DNA of 64,000 nucleotides from Rhizophagus irregularis (lineage: Eukaryota; Glomeromycota; Glomeromycetes; Glomerales; Glomeraceae): contig NC_089431.1 of NCBI RefSeq assembly GCF_026210795.1, positions 4,774,001-4,838,000 on the forward strand, in the 5' to 3' direction. Positions 45,353 to 56,480 of the stretch are shown here, in pieces (position 1 is the first letter of the stretch; each line of letters opens with the position of its first letter). A program made the position numbers and the translations under genes. Below the pieces are notes generated by a model. The model ran no database searches and was not told where the DNA came from. It saw only the letters and a program-made list of their open reading frames with translations.

Positions 45353-45877
45353 TCTGCATGTGATTCATTGCACATGATTTATTACACGTGATTCTGACGA
45401 TATCCATTCGGGATTTTGTATTTTTGTCCTGTCGTCGGGAAAAGGTTACGTCGGGAAAATGGATGTTGGGAAATCGTGCTGTAACCCCCTATAATAAAAT
45501 ATAGTAAGTGTCAAATTTGACATAAATCAATTTTGACATCGATAAATCGTTAATCATTCACATATTAAAATGAATACTGCACTAATAATATATATAAAAT
45601 AAATAAATTATACTGACACACGATAAAAATAAAATGCACGTAAAATGTGCACGATTTTATCTTCCTCTATCATAAATTTTCAACGGAATCAGGTAACATT
45701 TACTGAAAGAAAATTTTGTAGACAGAAAATGAATAATTGAGATCTTGTCATCTTGATCATGTTCTAACACGTGATACACATAACTATAGTAGCTGGGAAT
45801 TACTCAAAATTCAAAGCTTCACTTTGATCTCATTAAATAATCCAACTTCTGGAAAATTCTTACAAAATAAGCTCTTT
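45353..45877. other. Spacer with a fragment of the CCCGAC element
   Basis: 45410-45490 matches the right end of the element at 21241-22340 (TCGGGAAAA..GTTGGGAAATCGTGCTGTAACC). The rest is AT-rich and non-coding; the frame at 45737-45955 has no recognisable product. Confidence 0.5.
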
Positions 45878-46994
45878 TGTACAAGGACCCCGGAAACTAT
45901 ATATATAGGTTGTTTCAAAAATTTAAAAATTTACTATGATCTTTACCCAAGTTAAGCCGAAAATTTACTAATAAAATTACCCAGTTTACTAGTAACCTTA
46001 AATCTTTCCTATAAGTGATACCCAAATAAAAATACCCTGTTTTGGTTTTTATAACCTGATTTTATTATTAATTATTATAGAAATTAACCAAATATTGTTG
46101 AAGACTTTTTAACAATTTCTGGAAATAACTCTTTTGTGGCTATATCAGGTCTGATTGATTCTCCAAATTCGGCTGGACTATTAAGCACATAATATCGATA
46201 TTTATCCTCAAATAAACCCTTACATGCAACATTTTTGATAGGTTTTAAAAAACTTTAATACTTAGCTGTCCTTCGTTACTATACTTACAATTGCTCAATT
46301 CAACATACGTTGTAAGATTTTTAAACGGATTTCTTTACCACATTTCCAACGGACCAATTCTGGAGTTATTTCTTCTATAAAATATTTTTTAGCATATGAC
46401 TGTTTGTAATATGATTTTTTTACTACGTTTTCTCTTTCTTTTCTGTAAATTAATATTTGTATCATCAATTATAATATTATCTTCAACATCTTCAACATCT
46501 TCAACTATAACATCATCTTCAACTATAACATCAACTTTACCTTCAATTATAATATCGTCTTTTTTATCATCAACTATAGCATCATTACCTTTTCACATTT
46601 TTTTATTAATTATCACTTCAATTTTGTTTCGTATTTATTTCATCTAACTTTTTAACTAATCATATCCTAGAAAATTAAAATCATCAGAATCATATTCATT
46701 ATTGGGTAAAATTATTCTAAACTTGGTAAAGTAGAATTATTTTTGGAACTTTTGGCTTGCATTTTTTAAAATAAAATCAAAAAATAAATTTTTTTCAATC
46801 ATTTTTAACGTTTATATAATATATATAAAATACCCCCTTAAAATATAGATATATAATCGTTACCCATTATAGTAATAACCGAAATCTGAATCATAAGATC
46901 ATTGCCCATTTTACCCACAATTTTTGATTTTTATAATAACTTTACTCAGTTCACTGGCAACCTTTATATGAAGTTTCCGGGGTCCTCTTGTACA
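45878..46994. mobile_element. Inverted-repeat element carrying a decayed reading frame
   Basis: Left end TGTACAAGGACCCCGGAAAC at 45878 and right end GTTTCCGGGGTCCTCTTGTACA at 46973-46994 are reverse complements apart from one extra AG. Similarity continues loosely inward (TTACCCA and ACTAGTAACC motifs). On the minus strand it contains a broken coding region described separately. Confidence 0.65.
46060..46765 (-). pseudogene. Decayed protein of the inverted-repeat element
   Basis: Reading the minus strand from about 46765: MQAKSSKNNSTLPSLE and a stop, then an acidic repeat segment (DDKKDDIIIEGKVDVIVEDD) at about 46480-46575, then YAKKYFIEEITPELVRWKCG at about 46340-46400 and GLFEDKYRYYVLNSPAEFGE at about 46170-46230, each in a different frame. 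The good codon content of the pieces shows a former gene, probably the element's own protein. Family not recognised. Confidence 0.5.
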
Positions 46995-48269
46995 CCTATG
47001 AGGTGACGTCAGCGGAAGAAAGGAAGGGCTACCACAAAATCGTCTAATGCAGTACAGTAGAATTAAACTTCTTGTAAGATTATATATGCTTAAACTTATA
47101 TTTATCATCAATTTAAGACTTATCATTCAAATTTCGAAGGTTATTCAGAGGGAATTTTAAAATTATCAAATGACTTGATCATTTCCCATCACTGTAAGTA
47201 TGTAATTATATATATTCATAAAAATTTACCAAGCTGAATATTTTATATATTCTATAAACAAAACAAAACAAAACTGTCTAAATTAAAAGTTAAATTATTA
47301 AATATTGTTTAATCTACTATTTCATAAAATCTATCTCGGTAATAAAAATTGGTTCATATTTAATATGTATGTTAATCTCGATTTATTGATATTTATTTCT
47401 TCATAGTATTTTTTAAAGTATCAATATTTGTAGGCTAAACTTATTATAAATAAGAGTTCAAAAAATAAAGTAAAATAAAATAAATAAAAATAAATAAAAA
47501 TTAGGTTAAATGAAAAATTAATATACACCTCGGTTTGGCACAAAAAACCGTGCAAATATAAATTCATTTATTCTAAACTAACGTTTCCTAACTTTTCAAC
47601 TAAAAGAAAATGATTGCACCTTTGCACATTTAATTTGCTCGCTGAAATTTTTCAATAATAATATAAATGTTATTATCTTTAATTTACATAAATGTTGTTA
47701 TTTCAGATTATATACATGGAGAATTATTTAATAAAACTCAAAATTTCGGACGATGCTAAATAGGCTCAGTTAACAATGACACTTTTTATAAACTTTGCTT
47801 CTCTTTATTTATTGGGTGTTACACTGTTGCAAGTTAAAATTACGGATAGGGTATTAACGTTAATTGGCTAGAAAACAATATATTTCATCATTTACTATTA
47901 TATATTTATTATTTATATTTTGAATATTGATTTCTATATCAATTTCATAACCTGTTATATAATTATAAATGTATTATTAATTAAGGATTTAGGAAGGGAG
48001 TAAAATTTTTTTACGAACAAAAAAATTATAAATCCTTTGCATAAGAAATTTTTTTCCAATAAATTGGAGAGTGGAAAGAAGAAATATTGACGAATTTTTT
48101 TTTTTTTGATTAAAAAAATAAATTTATTTTCGTGATGTGACGTATAGTTTTAGATACACGTGCAGAAAAATAATATATAATTATCAAAATTTAAAGAATT
48201 AACTTCAGTTTATTTATAAAATTTTACAAAATTTTCTAAAAATTTATATTAAATTCTTAAGTCTTGATA
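46995..48269. other. Intergenic AT-rich spacer
   Basis: 3' side of the F-box gene. No coding signal. TAAAATAAAATAAATAAAAA runs at about 47465-47505. Confidence 0.45.
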
Positions 48270-49850
48270 TTAAAAATCCTCCAATTCTTCTATAAAATTT
48301 AATTTATTATCAATAACCAAATCTTTATATTTTTGAATTTTAATATTATATAACTCAAATTCCTTCACTTCATCTTTAAATGAAAATAAATCATTATTAA
48401 CAGTACTACTAAAGTAATTAACAATAGCCAAATATTTGACTCTTTTTTTTTTCATAATATATTCTTTTGTATAGAATAGAATAGAATCATGAATAACTTG
48501 ACATTTCTCATCATTCATTTTCCTATTTGTGATTAACAATTTTTTAATAAAAGTATTTTGAGAATTTTTTAAGAATATTTCAAAATCATCCATATATTTA
48601 ATAATAAGAGCTAAATTTAAATATTCTAATTTAAAAGGAAGTATTTGACCTAAATTTCGTAATATTGTTGAACTAAATGCAATAACACTTTCAATAAAAC
48701 TTGAAGATAAAGTGTTAATGACATTGATAGAAAGATAATTAAGATTTTGTTTTGCATCTTCAGTTAAATTGAGTAACTGATAAATAATCCAATTATTAAG
48801 TACAATCAAATCAAGAAATTTGATATTTTTACAATATTTTATAATTAATTCAAATAATCGTTTCTCAGAGAACGAATCAGAATCAAATCTATATCCAAAA
48901 TTTTCCAAGTAATCACCATACTTTTGTAATAATAATTGTAATGATTCATTAATTTGTAATTTTCTATCTAAGAATATAGATTTTAACTTAAATGGTTTAG
49001 TTAAATTAACTATTTGTCGAATAAAATAAGTATCTAAAATACAATAAATGATATGAACAGATTCTAAAACATTTAATTGTTCAAATACTTTGTCTAAATT
49101 TGTTATACCTATAAAATTGATTTTAAATAAGATGATTGTATTTAAAGTATTTGAATGATTATGATTACTTGATAACTGATACAAAGGAAAACAAAAATAA
49201 CCTTGCAATGTAATTTTTTTAAGATTTTGATGTAAATTGATCGTTTGTGATATACCGCTATTTTTAGGAGTATGAGCAAGTGAAGGACCAATAAAATGGA
49301 ATTTTAAATTTCTAATATTATGAAAGAAATCAGGGGTTTGTAACATTAATCCAAACACATCATCTATATAATAATGGTTGACGTGAATATTAATAGTATG
49401 TATGTTTACTTCATTTTCAATAAATATTTTAAATAATGATGTATAAATTAATCTCTTAAATTTAATTACTAAATTATATTCAATCTTTAAGATTCTAATA
49501 ATATCTTTAGACCATCCTTCAATAGAAGAAATAATATTTTGTGTATCCAAATATTTTAAAAAAATGGGATAATTAAAAAGTGTATTTGAAGGAAATAAAT
49601 TATCATCAATTTTATATTCATTTAATTTTGCTTTTAATTCATCATTTAAATTACATAAATAAATTCCAATAAAGTTATAATTTTGTTTAGGAATTGAAAA
49701 TGGATTTTCCCATAATAATGGAATTGCTAAACGACACCATAATCTGTTAACTAAAATACATGAATATAAAGTTGAAAGATCATTTCTAAAATATTTTATA
49801 ACATCATATGTTAATTCAGGTAAAACTGAAAATATTTTTGAATATGACAT
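48270..49850 (-). CDS. F-box protein with leucine-rich C-terminal region (526 aa)
   Basis: Single-exon frame from the ATG at 49850. The N-terminus has an F-box pattern at about residues 9-51 (VLPELTYDVIKYF, LYSCILVNRLWCRLAIPLLW, ENPF), the motif that binds Skp1 in SCF ubiquitin ligases. The remaining 470 residues contain irregular leucine-rich helices and strands (for example LKYLDTQNIISSIEGW, FDSDSFSEKRLFELIIKYCK, LKYLNLALIIKYM), as in the large mycorrhizal-fungus F-box family whose substrates are unknown. Length is in the usual range of 450-550. The stop is followed by an AT-rich 3' flank. No frame damage seen. Confidence 0.9.
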   Translation of the reverse strand: MSYSKIFSVLPELTYDVIKYFRNDLSTLYSCILVNRLWCRLAIPLLWENPFSIPKQNYNFIGIYLCNLNDELKAKLNEYKIDDNLFPSNTLFNYPIFLKYLDTQNIISSIEGWSKDIIRILKIEYNLVIKFKRLIYTSLFKIFIENEVNIHTINIHVNHYYIDDVFGLMLQTPDFFHNIRNLKFHFIGPSLAHTPKNSGISQTINLHQNLKKITLQGYFCFPLYQLSSNHNHSNTLNTIILFKINFIGITNLDKVFEQLNVLESVHIIYCILDTYFIRQIVNLTKPFKLKSIFLDRKLQINESLQLLLQKYGDYLENFGYRFDSDSFSEKRLFELIIKYCKNIKFLDLIVLNNWIIYQLLNLTEDAKQNLNYLSINVINTLSSSFIESVIAFSSTILRNLGQILPFKLEYLNLALIIKYMDDFEIFLKNSQNTFIKKLLITNRKMNDEKCQVIHDSILFYTKEYIMKKKRVKYLAIVNYFSSTVNNDLFSFKDEVKEFELYNIKIQKYKDLVIDNKLNFIEELEDF

Positions 49851-51340
49851 ATTATAAGCGAAGAGAGAAAGAGGAGGAAGTATTATTGTATCATTTTTTA
49901 ACTATTGTTTCAAATTAATATCCGGTATTGTCGCACAATTTGTAAACAATTTGTGCGGTGTAACATTTTCAATAGGGCGCAAAAAAGGTGTGTGTGATCA
50001 CGATGGCGATCACGAAAATTATTTAAAAGTATAGAGATTTAAATAAGAGTTTTAAAGATATATTTCATATGGATTGTCAGTTATAAAAACTATCAAATAG
50101 ATAATAATGGATAATATAGTATTAAAAAAAAAATTATCAAATACGCTATCAAAAAAAAAATGGTAAATGGATCTATTAAAAGGAATATCAAATTATGTAT
50201 TTTATATCTTATTTAAGTTTGTTTTCTAATATGAATTATACATTTGTGAATTGTGAGCATTAGGATGTATTAAATTGTGCATCGACATCAAAATTTATCG
50301 TAATTGTGCAACTCTTTTATGATAAATGGTTTCTAGATAATTTATATAATTTATAAAAATTAAAATCCATCTAAAGAAATGAATAAAATTTAGTAAAAAT
50401 AAAAAGAAAGAATGAAAAATTTTTTTGAGACATCCATATTCCTGTATCACAATTCACAATAAGTAAACGCAACTTTGTAATAGTACTCCTTTTCAATATA
50501 ACCATAAGCCTTATCCCTTATGTCTTGACAATTTTTAGTTAGGGGTAGATTAAAATTCTAAAATAAATTCATCATATGGAAAATTGAAATGTTGCTGCTT
50601 TAGGGATTATTATCTGAACCTCATGCTCGATCTGTCATTATATATATATATATATATAAGATATAAAGAATAAATAACGACAAAGATCATCTGACAGATA
50701 GTTTTGGGATTGAACAAAAGATTATATATTATTCAATAATGTAAAATTTATTTCATAATATTATTATTTTCGCCTAAATTCGAATTATTATTGTAGCGGT
50801 TAAAAATTTTTTATTGATAATTTATACATTTAATAATTTTAATAATGAACTTTATTATATAATTATTTAAATTACAAACTAAGAATCTTGCAAAACATTT
50901 TAACTACTCTAATCCTAGTGTTTAAATAACTTAAAATAAAGTATAAATAAATGATAACAATTCGAATATAACATAATATTGGTTTGACTTATAAAGTCAA
51001 TTTAAAATCCATCTAAAGATAAAAATTAACAAATTAGTAAATTAATTAGTTGCATTATAAAAGAAATCTTATTTACTTAAGAGCTTACCCTTTGATTATA
51101 TTGTCGATTAATACCATATTCAAAAACAAAATCAATGATTGTCATTTAATAGACTATTGACTTGTATTTTTTAAATCTTAACCTAATTGATGAAAAGTCA
51201 ATTTTCTTTATAGTCATTTTCAATTGAATCTATTTTAAATAAACAACGTATCAGATACTACTGAATACCTTAATACAATAATATAAAGTAGTTCTTGATA
51301 AAGCAGGTATGATGGTGGTGGCACCGTAGCGTCGATCTGA
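49851..51340. other. Intergenic region upstream of the F-box gene
   Basis: AT-rich with no gene seen. A (TA)n microsatellite of about 11 units lies at 50639-50658. Confidence 0.45.
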
Positions 51341-51660
51341 TCACACTTTTTTTCAAAACTAAAAAAAAAATTTCCCTTTCTTTTTTCGGTCTGGCTTTTT
51401 TTTTTAAATCGAAAAAAAATTTTTTTTCCATTATTTTACCATTTAGGTTTGGATCGACCAAACCGAAAAGAGAAAGGTTAAAATATTTGTAAAAAAAAAT
51501 TTTCGAAAAGAAACAAAAAAAAAAAAATTTGAAAAATTCAGTTTGGTAAAAAAAACCAAACCAAAAAAAGATTTCTTTTCAATAAAAAGGAGATAAAAAA
51601 AGGAAACCTCGAAAAAAATTTAGAAAAAAATACCGAAAAGGAAAAAATAAATTTTTACGA
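51340..51660. repeat. T-rich and A-rich low-complexity block
   Basis: TTTTTCGGTCTGGC followed by AAACCGAAAAG-type units; related to the blocks at 27.4-28.1 and 43.9-44.2 kb. Confidence 0.55.
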
Positions 51661-51665
51661 AATTA

Positions 51666-51885
51666 TCACAAAAATTTACTTTGAAATTTTGGATAAAGAA
51701 TATTATGATATTATGATTGAAGTTGGTAATGACCCTAACGTAAAAGTGTTTCGAGCTCATATGGTTATATTGAATTATCGTTCTCCATATTTGTGAAGAA
51801 TTTTGTCAACTAATAAAAAGAAAAATGACAAGTATTAAATTACCAAATATTTACCTGAAATTTTTCATATTCGTTGATTTCAATT
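51666..51885 (+). pseudogene. BTB exon 1 fragment
   Basis: Encodes EILDKEYYDIMIEVGNDPNV, then FRAHMVILNYRSPYL, and meets TGA where paralogs have CGA (R), followed by RILSTNKKKND. The next segment (the GTLVNIKLSN region) is partly lost before a remnant LPNIYLKFFIF-like end. No exon 2 follows. It lies on the plus strand, opposite to the functional family members. Confidence 0.8.
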
Positions 51886-52510
51886 TTTTCATTGCACTAT
51901 TATTAATTATCAACTAAGAAAAAAATAAATAAGACATGTACATTATAAACACAAACCTAAAAAAAATAAAATAATCTTGTATGTGATATTTAGGAGTTAG
52001 GATGAAAGGATGAATGGTGAAATCAATCAGCTATCCGACTTGTGACATATTTTGGCGGAAATCAACTATCAATCAGCCATTCAATTGAATCAATCGGTTA
52101 TCAGATGTCCGATTGATGGCTTATTGGTGGCCGATTTGACATTAAAAAATATTCTGCAGCAAATTATATCATTTCAAGAGGATGGAAATGGCCGAGAAAG
52201 AAAAATAATTAATAAGAAAACAACTTGTTTCGACATTAACTGCAAAAGAATCATTGATACAAAATGATCCTACTGCCTATCAAATTATTTCTAACTATAA
52301 CAACCTTGCGTAATGCCTTGCGAAAACACCTGCTTTAACACGGAAAAAAAATAATCTTGTTCAAGAGGTAAAGCAGAAAATAAGTAGTGTTAAAAATATT
52401 ACTAAGAAAAACAAAAAATTATTTTCTACCTAGAATCTAGTTTGTAATTTCGTCTGAAACTCCCTATAAAAGAAGAAGAAAAAAAGAAGATAAACTAATA
52501 TTAATAAAAA

Positions 52511-52562
52511 AATCACCTCCAAGAATTGAACTTGGACACAGAAATTGTGGAACCAACGGTGA
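52511..52562 (-). other. Truncated tRNA-like hairpin
   Basis: Read on the minus strand, ATCACC pairs with a terminal GGTGAT, and just before that CCAAG-TTCAATT-CTTGG forms a 5-bp stem with a 7-nt loop like a T-arm, followed by a run of Ts. D- and anticodon arms are missing (only about 52 nt in all), so it is at most a tRNA relic. Confidence 0.25.
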
Positions 52563-52659
52563 TGGATTTTGTTGAGTTGATAAGTTATTAAGGAAAGAAC
52601 TCAACAAAGGAATGAAATAAAGGGTATCACATGTGAAGAAGGAAATCACATGAGATAGA

Positions 52660-52900
52660 TCAAATGATCAAGAAAGGTAAATTTTACAAGACAAAGGATC
52701 TCTCTGACACCAATTAGCACAGTGCAATGCTTCATGGGCGATGCAAACGATCCCCTTATAAAATTTATCTATCTAAGAATGGTCAAATGATCAAGAAAGG
52801 GTAAATTTTTACAAGACAAAGGATCTCTCTGACACCAATTAGCAATGCTTCATGGGCGATGCAAATGATCCCCTTGTAAAAATTATCTATCTAAGAATGG
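52660..52900. repeat. 123-bp tandem repeat, two copies
   Basis: Copies start at 52660 and 52783 (TCAAATGATCAAGAAAGG) and include CAAAGGATCTCTCTGACACC and CTTCATGGGCGATGCAAA. A third copy is begun (TCAAGTAATC). The unit is less AT-rich than its surroundings. Confidence 0.9.
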
Positions 52901-53000
52901 TCAAGTAATCCCAAGTTGACCAAAGGGGAAAGATTACGTCTACATGCTATATTTGGTAAGCAATGGGCCAAGCTACGTAATATAAGTTTATTTAATTAAG

Positions 53001-53621
53001 CTATTGGGAGATTAAAAGGAGAGTAATATTCACTAAATAGGTTGTTTTATAAAGTAGAGAATAAGAAAAGATGAGAATCTGAATTACGCAATTGAGTAAA
53101 TAAAGAAAATGAAGAAGAATAGATAATAATATAAATAAAATATGAAAAAGAATTGAGGATAATAATAAATGTTTAAAAGAATAAAATATATTAAATAGAT
53201 ATGAAGGAAGAGAAGGGAGTTGGTTGAGAGATAAGATTATAGTGCACATGAATTTCAATAAGCGAAAAATTAGGACAATTGTATTATTGAGAATGTTGGT
53301 ATATATGAGGAGAATTATAAAAAGAATGTAAAAAAATCCGGTAAGTAATGGTAAATAATGTTGAGAAGTTTCAATAATAGGTTGAGGATTATTGTAACAT
53401 TTGTTGATAGGAAATTCACTTAAAATAGTATTGATAATATTTGGACACAAATGATAAGACATTTTGTAATTACAAGTTAAAAAATTGAATTGAAATTTGG
53501 GTGATTGTAAAAGTTTTGTAAGATTTGTAAGATTTGAAAATAATATTGAAATTTGGTTTTTGATTTTTTCCTTGAGGAAATTAAGGGTATTTATATATTT
53601 TTTAAAACCCTTTGAATACAT
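53001..53621 (-). CDS. Possible multi-pass membrane protein (206 aa)
   Basis: Frame from the ATG at 53621. The first 80 residues are polar (KIKNQISILFSNLTNLTKLL, MSYHLCPNIINTILSEFPIN), then from about residue 90 three or four hydrophobic segments follow (LLTGFFYILFIILLIYTNIL, TIVLIFRLLKFMCTIILSL, LSSILFHILFILLSILLHFL, QILIFSYSLLY). No family recognised. The composition is very rich in I, L, F and N, as expected for chance frames in AT-rich DNA, but the length and the ordered hydrophobic blocks make a real gene plausible. Confidence 0.35.
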   Translation of the reverse strand: MYSKGFKKYINTLNFLKEKIKNQISILFSNLTNLTKLLQSPKFQFNFLTCNYKMSYHLCPNIINTILSEFPINKCYNNPQPIIETSQHYLPLLTGFFYILFIILLIYTNILNNTIVLIFRLLKFMCTIILSLNQLPSLPSYLFNIFYSFKHLLLSSILFHILFILLSILLHFLYLLNCVIQILIFSYSLLYKTTYLVNITLLLISQ

Positions 53622-54949
53622 AGATACATAGTGACTAATAATAAAATAGGTAAAAAAAATCAAGATTATCTATGAGTCACAATTTAATTTATAAGTTATT
53701 TAACCTAAACTAGTAATATTAATTGATTTAATGATATAATTGTGGCTTATAGTACATAGTTAATATGATTTACTCCCTAACTCCCTATAAACCATATAAT
53801 TAAAGATTATATGATATTGTGTAATATTCCCATACTATTAAAGCTTTTATTATTGTTAATTAAAATAAATTTATTAAAATTTTTATTCAAGCTAAATTTA
53901 TTTTTGATATATAGTTCAGCAATGGTTTTAGTATAAAGTTTTTATCATATGTATACATTACCAAAAAAATCAGTTCAACTCTTGCTTAAATAAATTAAAT
54001 ACGCGTGATATCATAACAAAAATGAAATTTTGATAGTTACATAAGATCCTAGAATTTAATATTCCCTAATTTGGAGTTGAAGTGCGTACTATGCTTATGT
54101 TTCGGACAATAAAAAAAAGTATACTGAAAGTCTATCTAAGTTATATGGAAAATTTGCAGGTGTAAGTATAACAAATTTATATACTGATTAAATAATATAC
54201 TGCGTATCGATAAAATATGTTAGTTTGCATTATTACTCATATAAAGTCAACGATATTACAGTATCTAATCTCTAATCTCATAACTAACATATCAATATTT
54301 TAGTATATGAGATATGAAATTACTTTGATATTTGTTATTAGATGGCGTAAAGAGACATGAGGTATAATGTAATGATAAATAGAAAGTTATTTACTATAAT
54401 CTTTATTTAAAGTAGTAGAAGTTATACAAAAATAATATCCTCTTTAATTTATTGGTTAAGAGAACTGCAATTACCCATAGCAGGTCTTTGACATTTATCA
54501 AAATAGAAATAATTCTAAATTATTGATGAAATTAGTCATGGAATTGAATTATAATTTATTTGGTGCAATTTTGCCAATTTATTTTTTTAATTTCTTTTTA
54601 AATTTATCCTTATTTTCATGTGATAATTATATACCACAGATGTAAAAAACTTTCTCACAATATTTCAGTTCTGTGCAAGACTCCGCCATACACTGCCAAT
54701 ATATAACGTGATACAATTCAATTTAAATACTTGCTTCTTTAAGTTATATTTTATTTAATAATTAAATTTATAATATTAAGTCATTCATTTTAATAATGAA
54801 TATAATAATATTATGATAAAATATAGGATAAATAATAGATTATACAAAATATATAATAATTTTAGAAAATAAAAAAAAATAATCAAAATAGTAGAATGAT
54901 AGAAACGATTTTGAACTATTATAAAAATATGATAAGACTGATTAAAGAA
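53622..54949. other. Intergenic AT-rich spacer
   Basis: No coding signal or clear repeat seen. Confidence 0.45.
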
Positions 54950-56480
54950 TGTAAAATTATGAACTCATCATTTCTAGTCTTTTTTGCGACATCTTTATTT
55001 CCTCTGTTAGCAGAATCTTTATACAATTCAACTACCTTTTCTTTATCAATTTAAGTTCCAATCTCATTCTCATAACAGCATCCAATTATATATATTTCAT
55101 TTAAATATTCTTTTTCAGGTGATTTTTTATAATATTCAAAATGCTTTAACTTCATTTTTTTCGATACCAAATCCATCTTGATTTACCCAAACAATAGCCC
55201 TGATCAATTCAAGATCATATCGCTCAGATCGGAAAAAAAATTAACCGGTCAAACCGCAGTTACAATTGAGCACAATTTGTATAGCTCGATCGGATAATAT
55301 CATAAACAATAAATATGGTTGGTCTCTAGCACGCGTCACGTTAGTTTATCAAAATCGATCAGAGGCGAGGATCGGTTTGACTGACCGCTGATCGTTTTTA
55401 TAACCAATCATTTAGAGGCACATTTTGCGATCAATCCGGTCCGATCTAGAATTGAACAGAGCTAATAATACGCAGCTTCATATCCCTTTTCTGCTGCTTT
55501 TTGTACCAATAACTGCTTTATTTAAATCTTGATCGATTCCTTGCCTTTTTCCAATTAGGAATGTTATTTAGTAAAGTTTGATTAATATTATTAATATTTT
55601 GTTCAATAATTTGTTTTACTTCTGCAAAACCATAACCAAATTCATCATGCATTTTGATTAAATGGACTATCAACTCATCAATAATTTTTTCAACGTCATC
55701 AGAATCTGGCTGTTATATTAATTAATAAATCATTTTGTATAATAGAATTTAAAAAGTCTTCATCTATAATTAAATCATCATCTATCATGATGTAATCAAA
55801 ATCTTCATTTGATATTTATCTCTTAATTTCATTTTTAACAAATTTGTTAGAATTTGTTTCTTCATTAATATCTTGATTTATTGATTTAAGATATGAAACA
55901 ACTTGTTTAATGGATGGCCTTTCATCAGGATCATTTTCCCAACACGCTAAAAAAAAAATTAAATTAGAATTATACATTACATAAACCATCCAATCATGTT
56001 ATAAAATTAATAATATTTTACCTTTATATATATTACTATATCCAATAGGCGTACCCTTGATAATCTCCTATCTTTTTCCACCTACTATATCCATGGCTAA
56101 ACGAGCATCGAATTGTATACCTTCATCACAAAAAGGCTTTCGACCACTTGATAGTAACCAGAGAAGAACTCCTATACTATAAATAACTGATTTGAAATCC
56201 ATTATACAGGGTTGACCTCTATATTTGATATTACTCAAGTTTCTTGGATCTATATAAGGAAGTAAACCATATACTTCAGTAGAATAATTTGATGCTTCAG
56301 ATGCTTTCTTAGCTAAGCCAAATTCTGCTACTTTAATATCGTTTTTATGTAATACTGATTGTCAAATTTTGAAATCCCATGAATTTGTAAAATATTTGTA
56401 TGAAAATCAACTTCCTTCCGGATTTTAAGCTGTTATACATTTTGATTAATATGATTTTTGTGAAAATTATTAATTATATA
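54950..56480 (-). pseudogene. Kinase with Sel1 repeats, decayed
   Basis: Read on the minus strand: a kinase C-lobe (HKNDIKVAEFGLAKKASEAS, about 56350-56290; GLLPYIDPRNLSN; SIGVLLWLLSSGRKPF; then an intron; ACWENDPDERPSIKQVVSYL, about 55950-55890), a helical linker (MHDEFGYGFAEVKQIIEQNI, about 55640) and Sel1-type repeats (LLVQKAAEKGYEAAYY; EYYKKSPEKEYLNEIY; CCYENEIGT). DFG has become EFG and the HRD region is lost. Several stops (for example in the activation-segment exon after GGKR, and in the linker) and frame changes kill it. A 268-bp inverted-repeat element interrupts one Sel1 repeat. Intact relatives combine a kinase with protein-interaction repeats in signalling. Confidence 0.75.
55196..55463. 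mobile_element. Inverted-repeat element inside the kinase-Sel1 pseudogene
   Basis: Ends AGCCCTGATCAATTCAAGATC-like and its near-complement GATCTAGAATTGAACAGAGCT; further in, GGTCAAACCG and CGGTTTGACTGACC are also inverted. Flanks show a weak AAT duplication. It lies within the tyrosine codons of a Sel1 helix. Non-coding. Confidence 0.65.

Larger units (their letters stand above)
51890..53000. other. Spacer with a coding relic and a tandem repeat
   Basis: A frame-shifted coding-like stretch on the plus strand at about 52060-52400 includes RKQLVSTLTAKESLIQNDPT and AYQIISNYNNL, perhaps from a retroelement gag-like protein. A hairpin with TTGAGTT/AACTCAA is near 52570-52605. The tandem repeat at 52660-52900 is listed separately. 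Confidence 0.4.

Noticed and set aside
46396-46647. Plus-strand frame with serine/threonine repeats
   Set aside because: The opposite strand reads as the acidic repeat of a decayed protein within the inverted-repeat element, which explains the pattern better.
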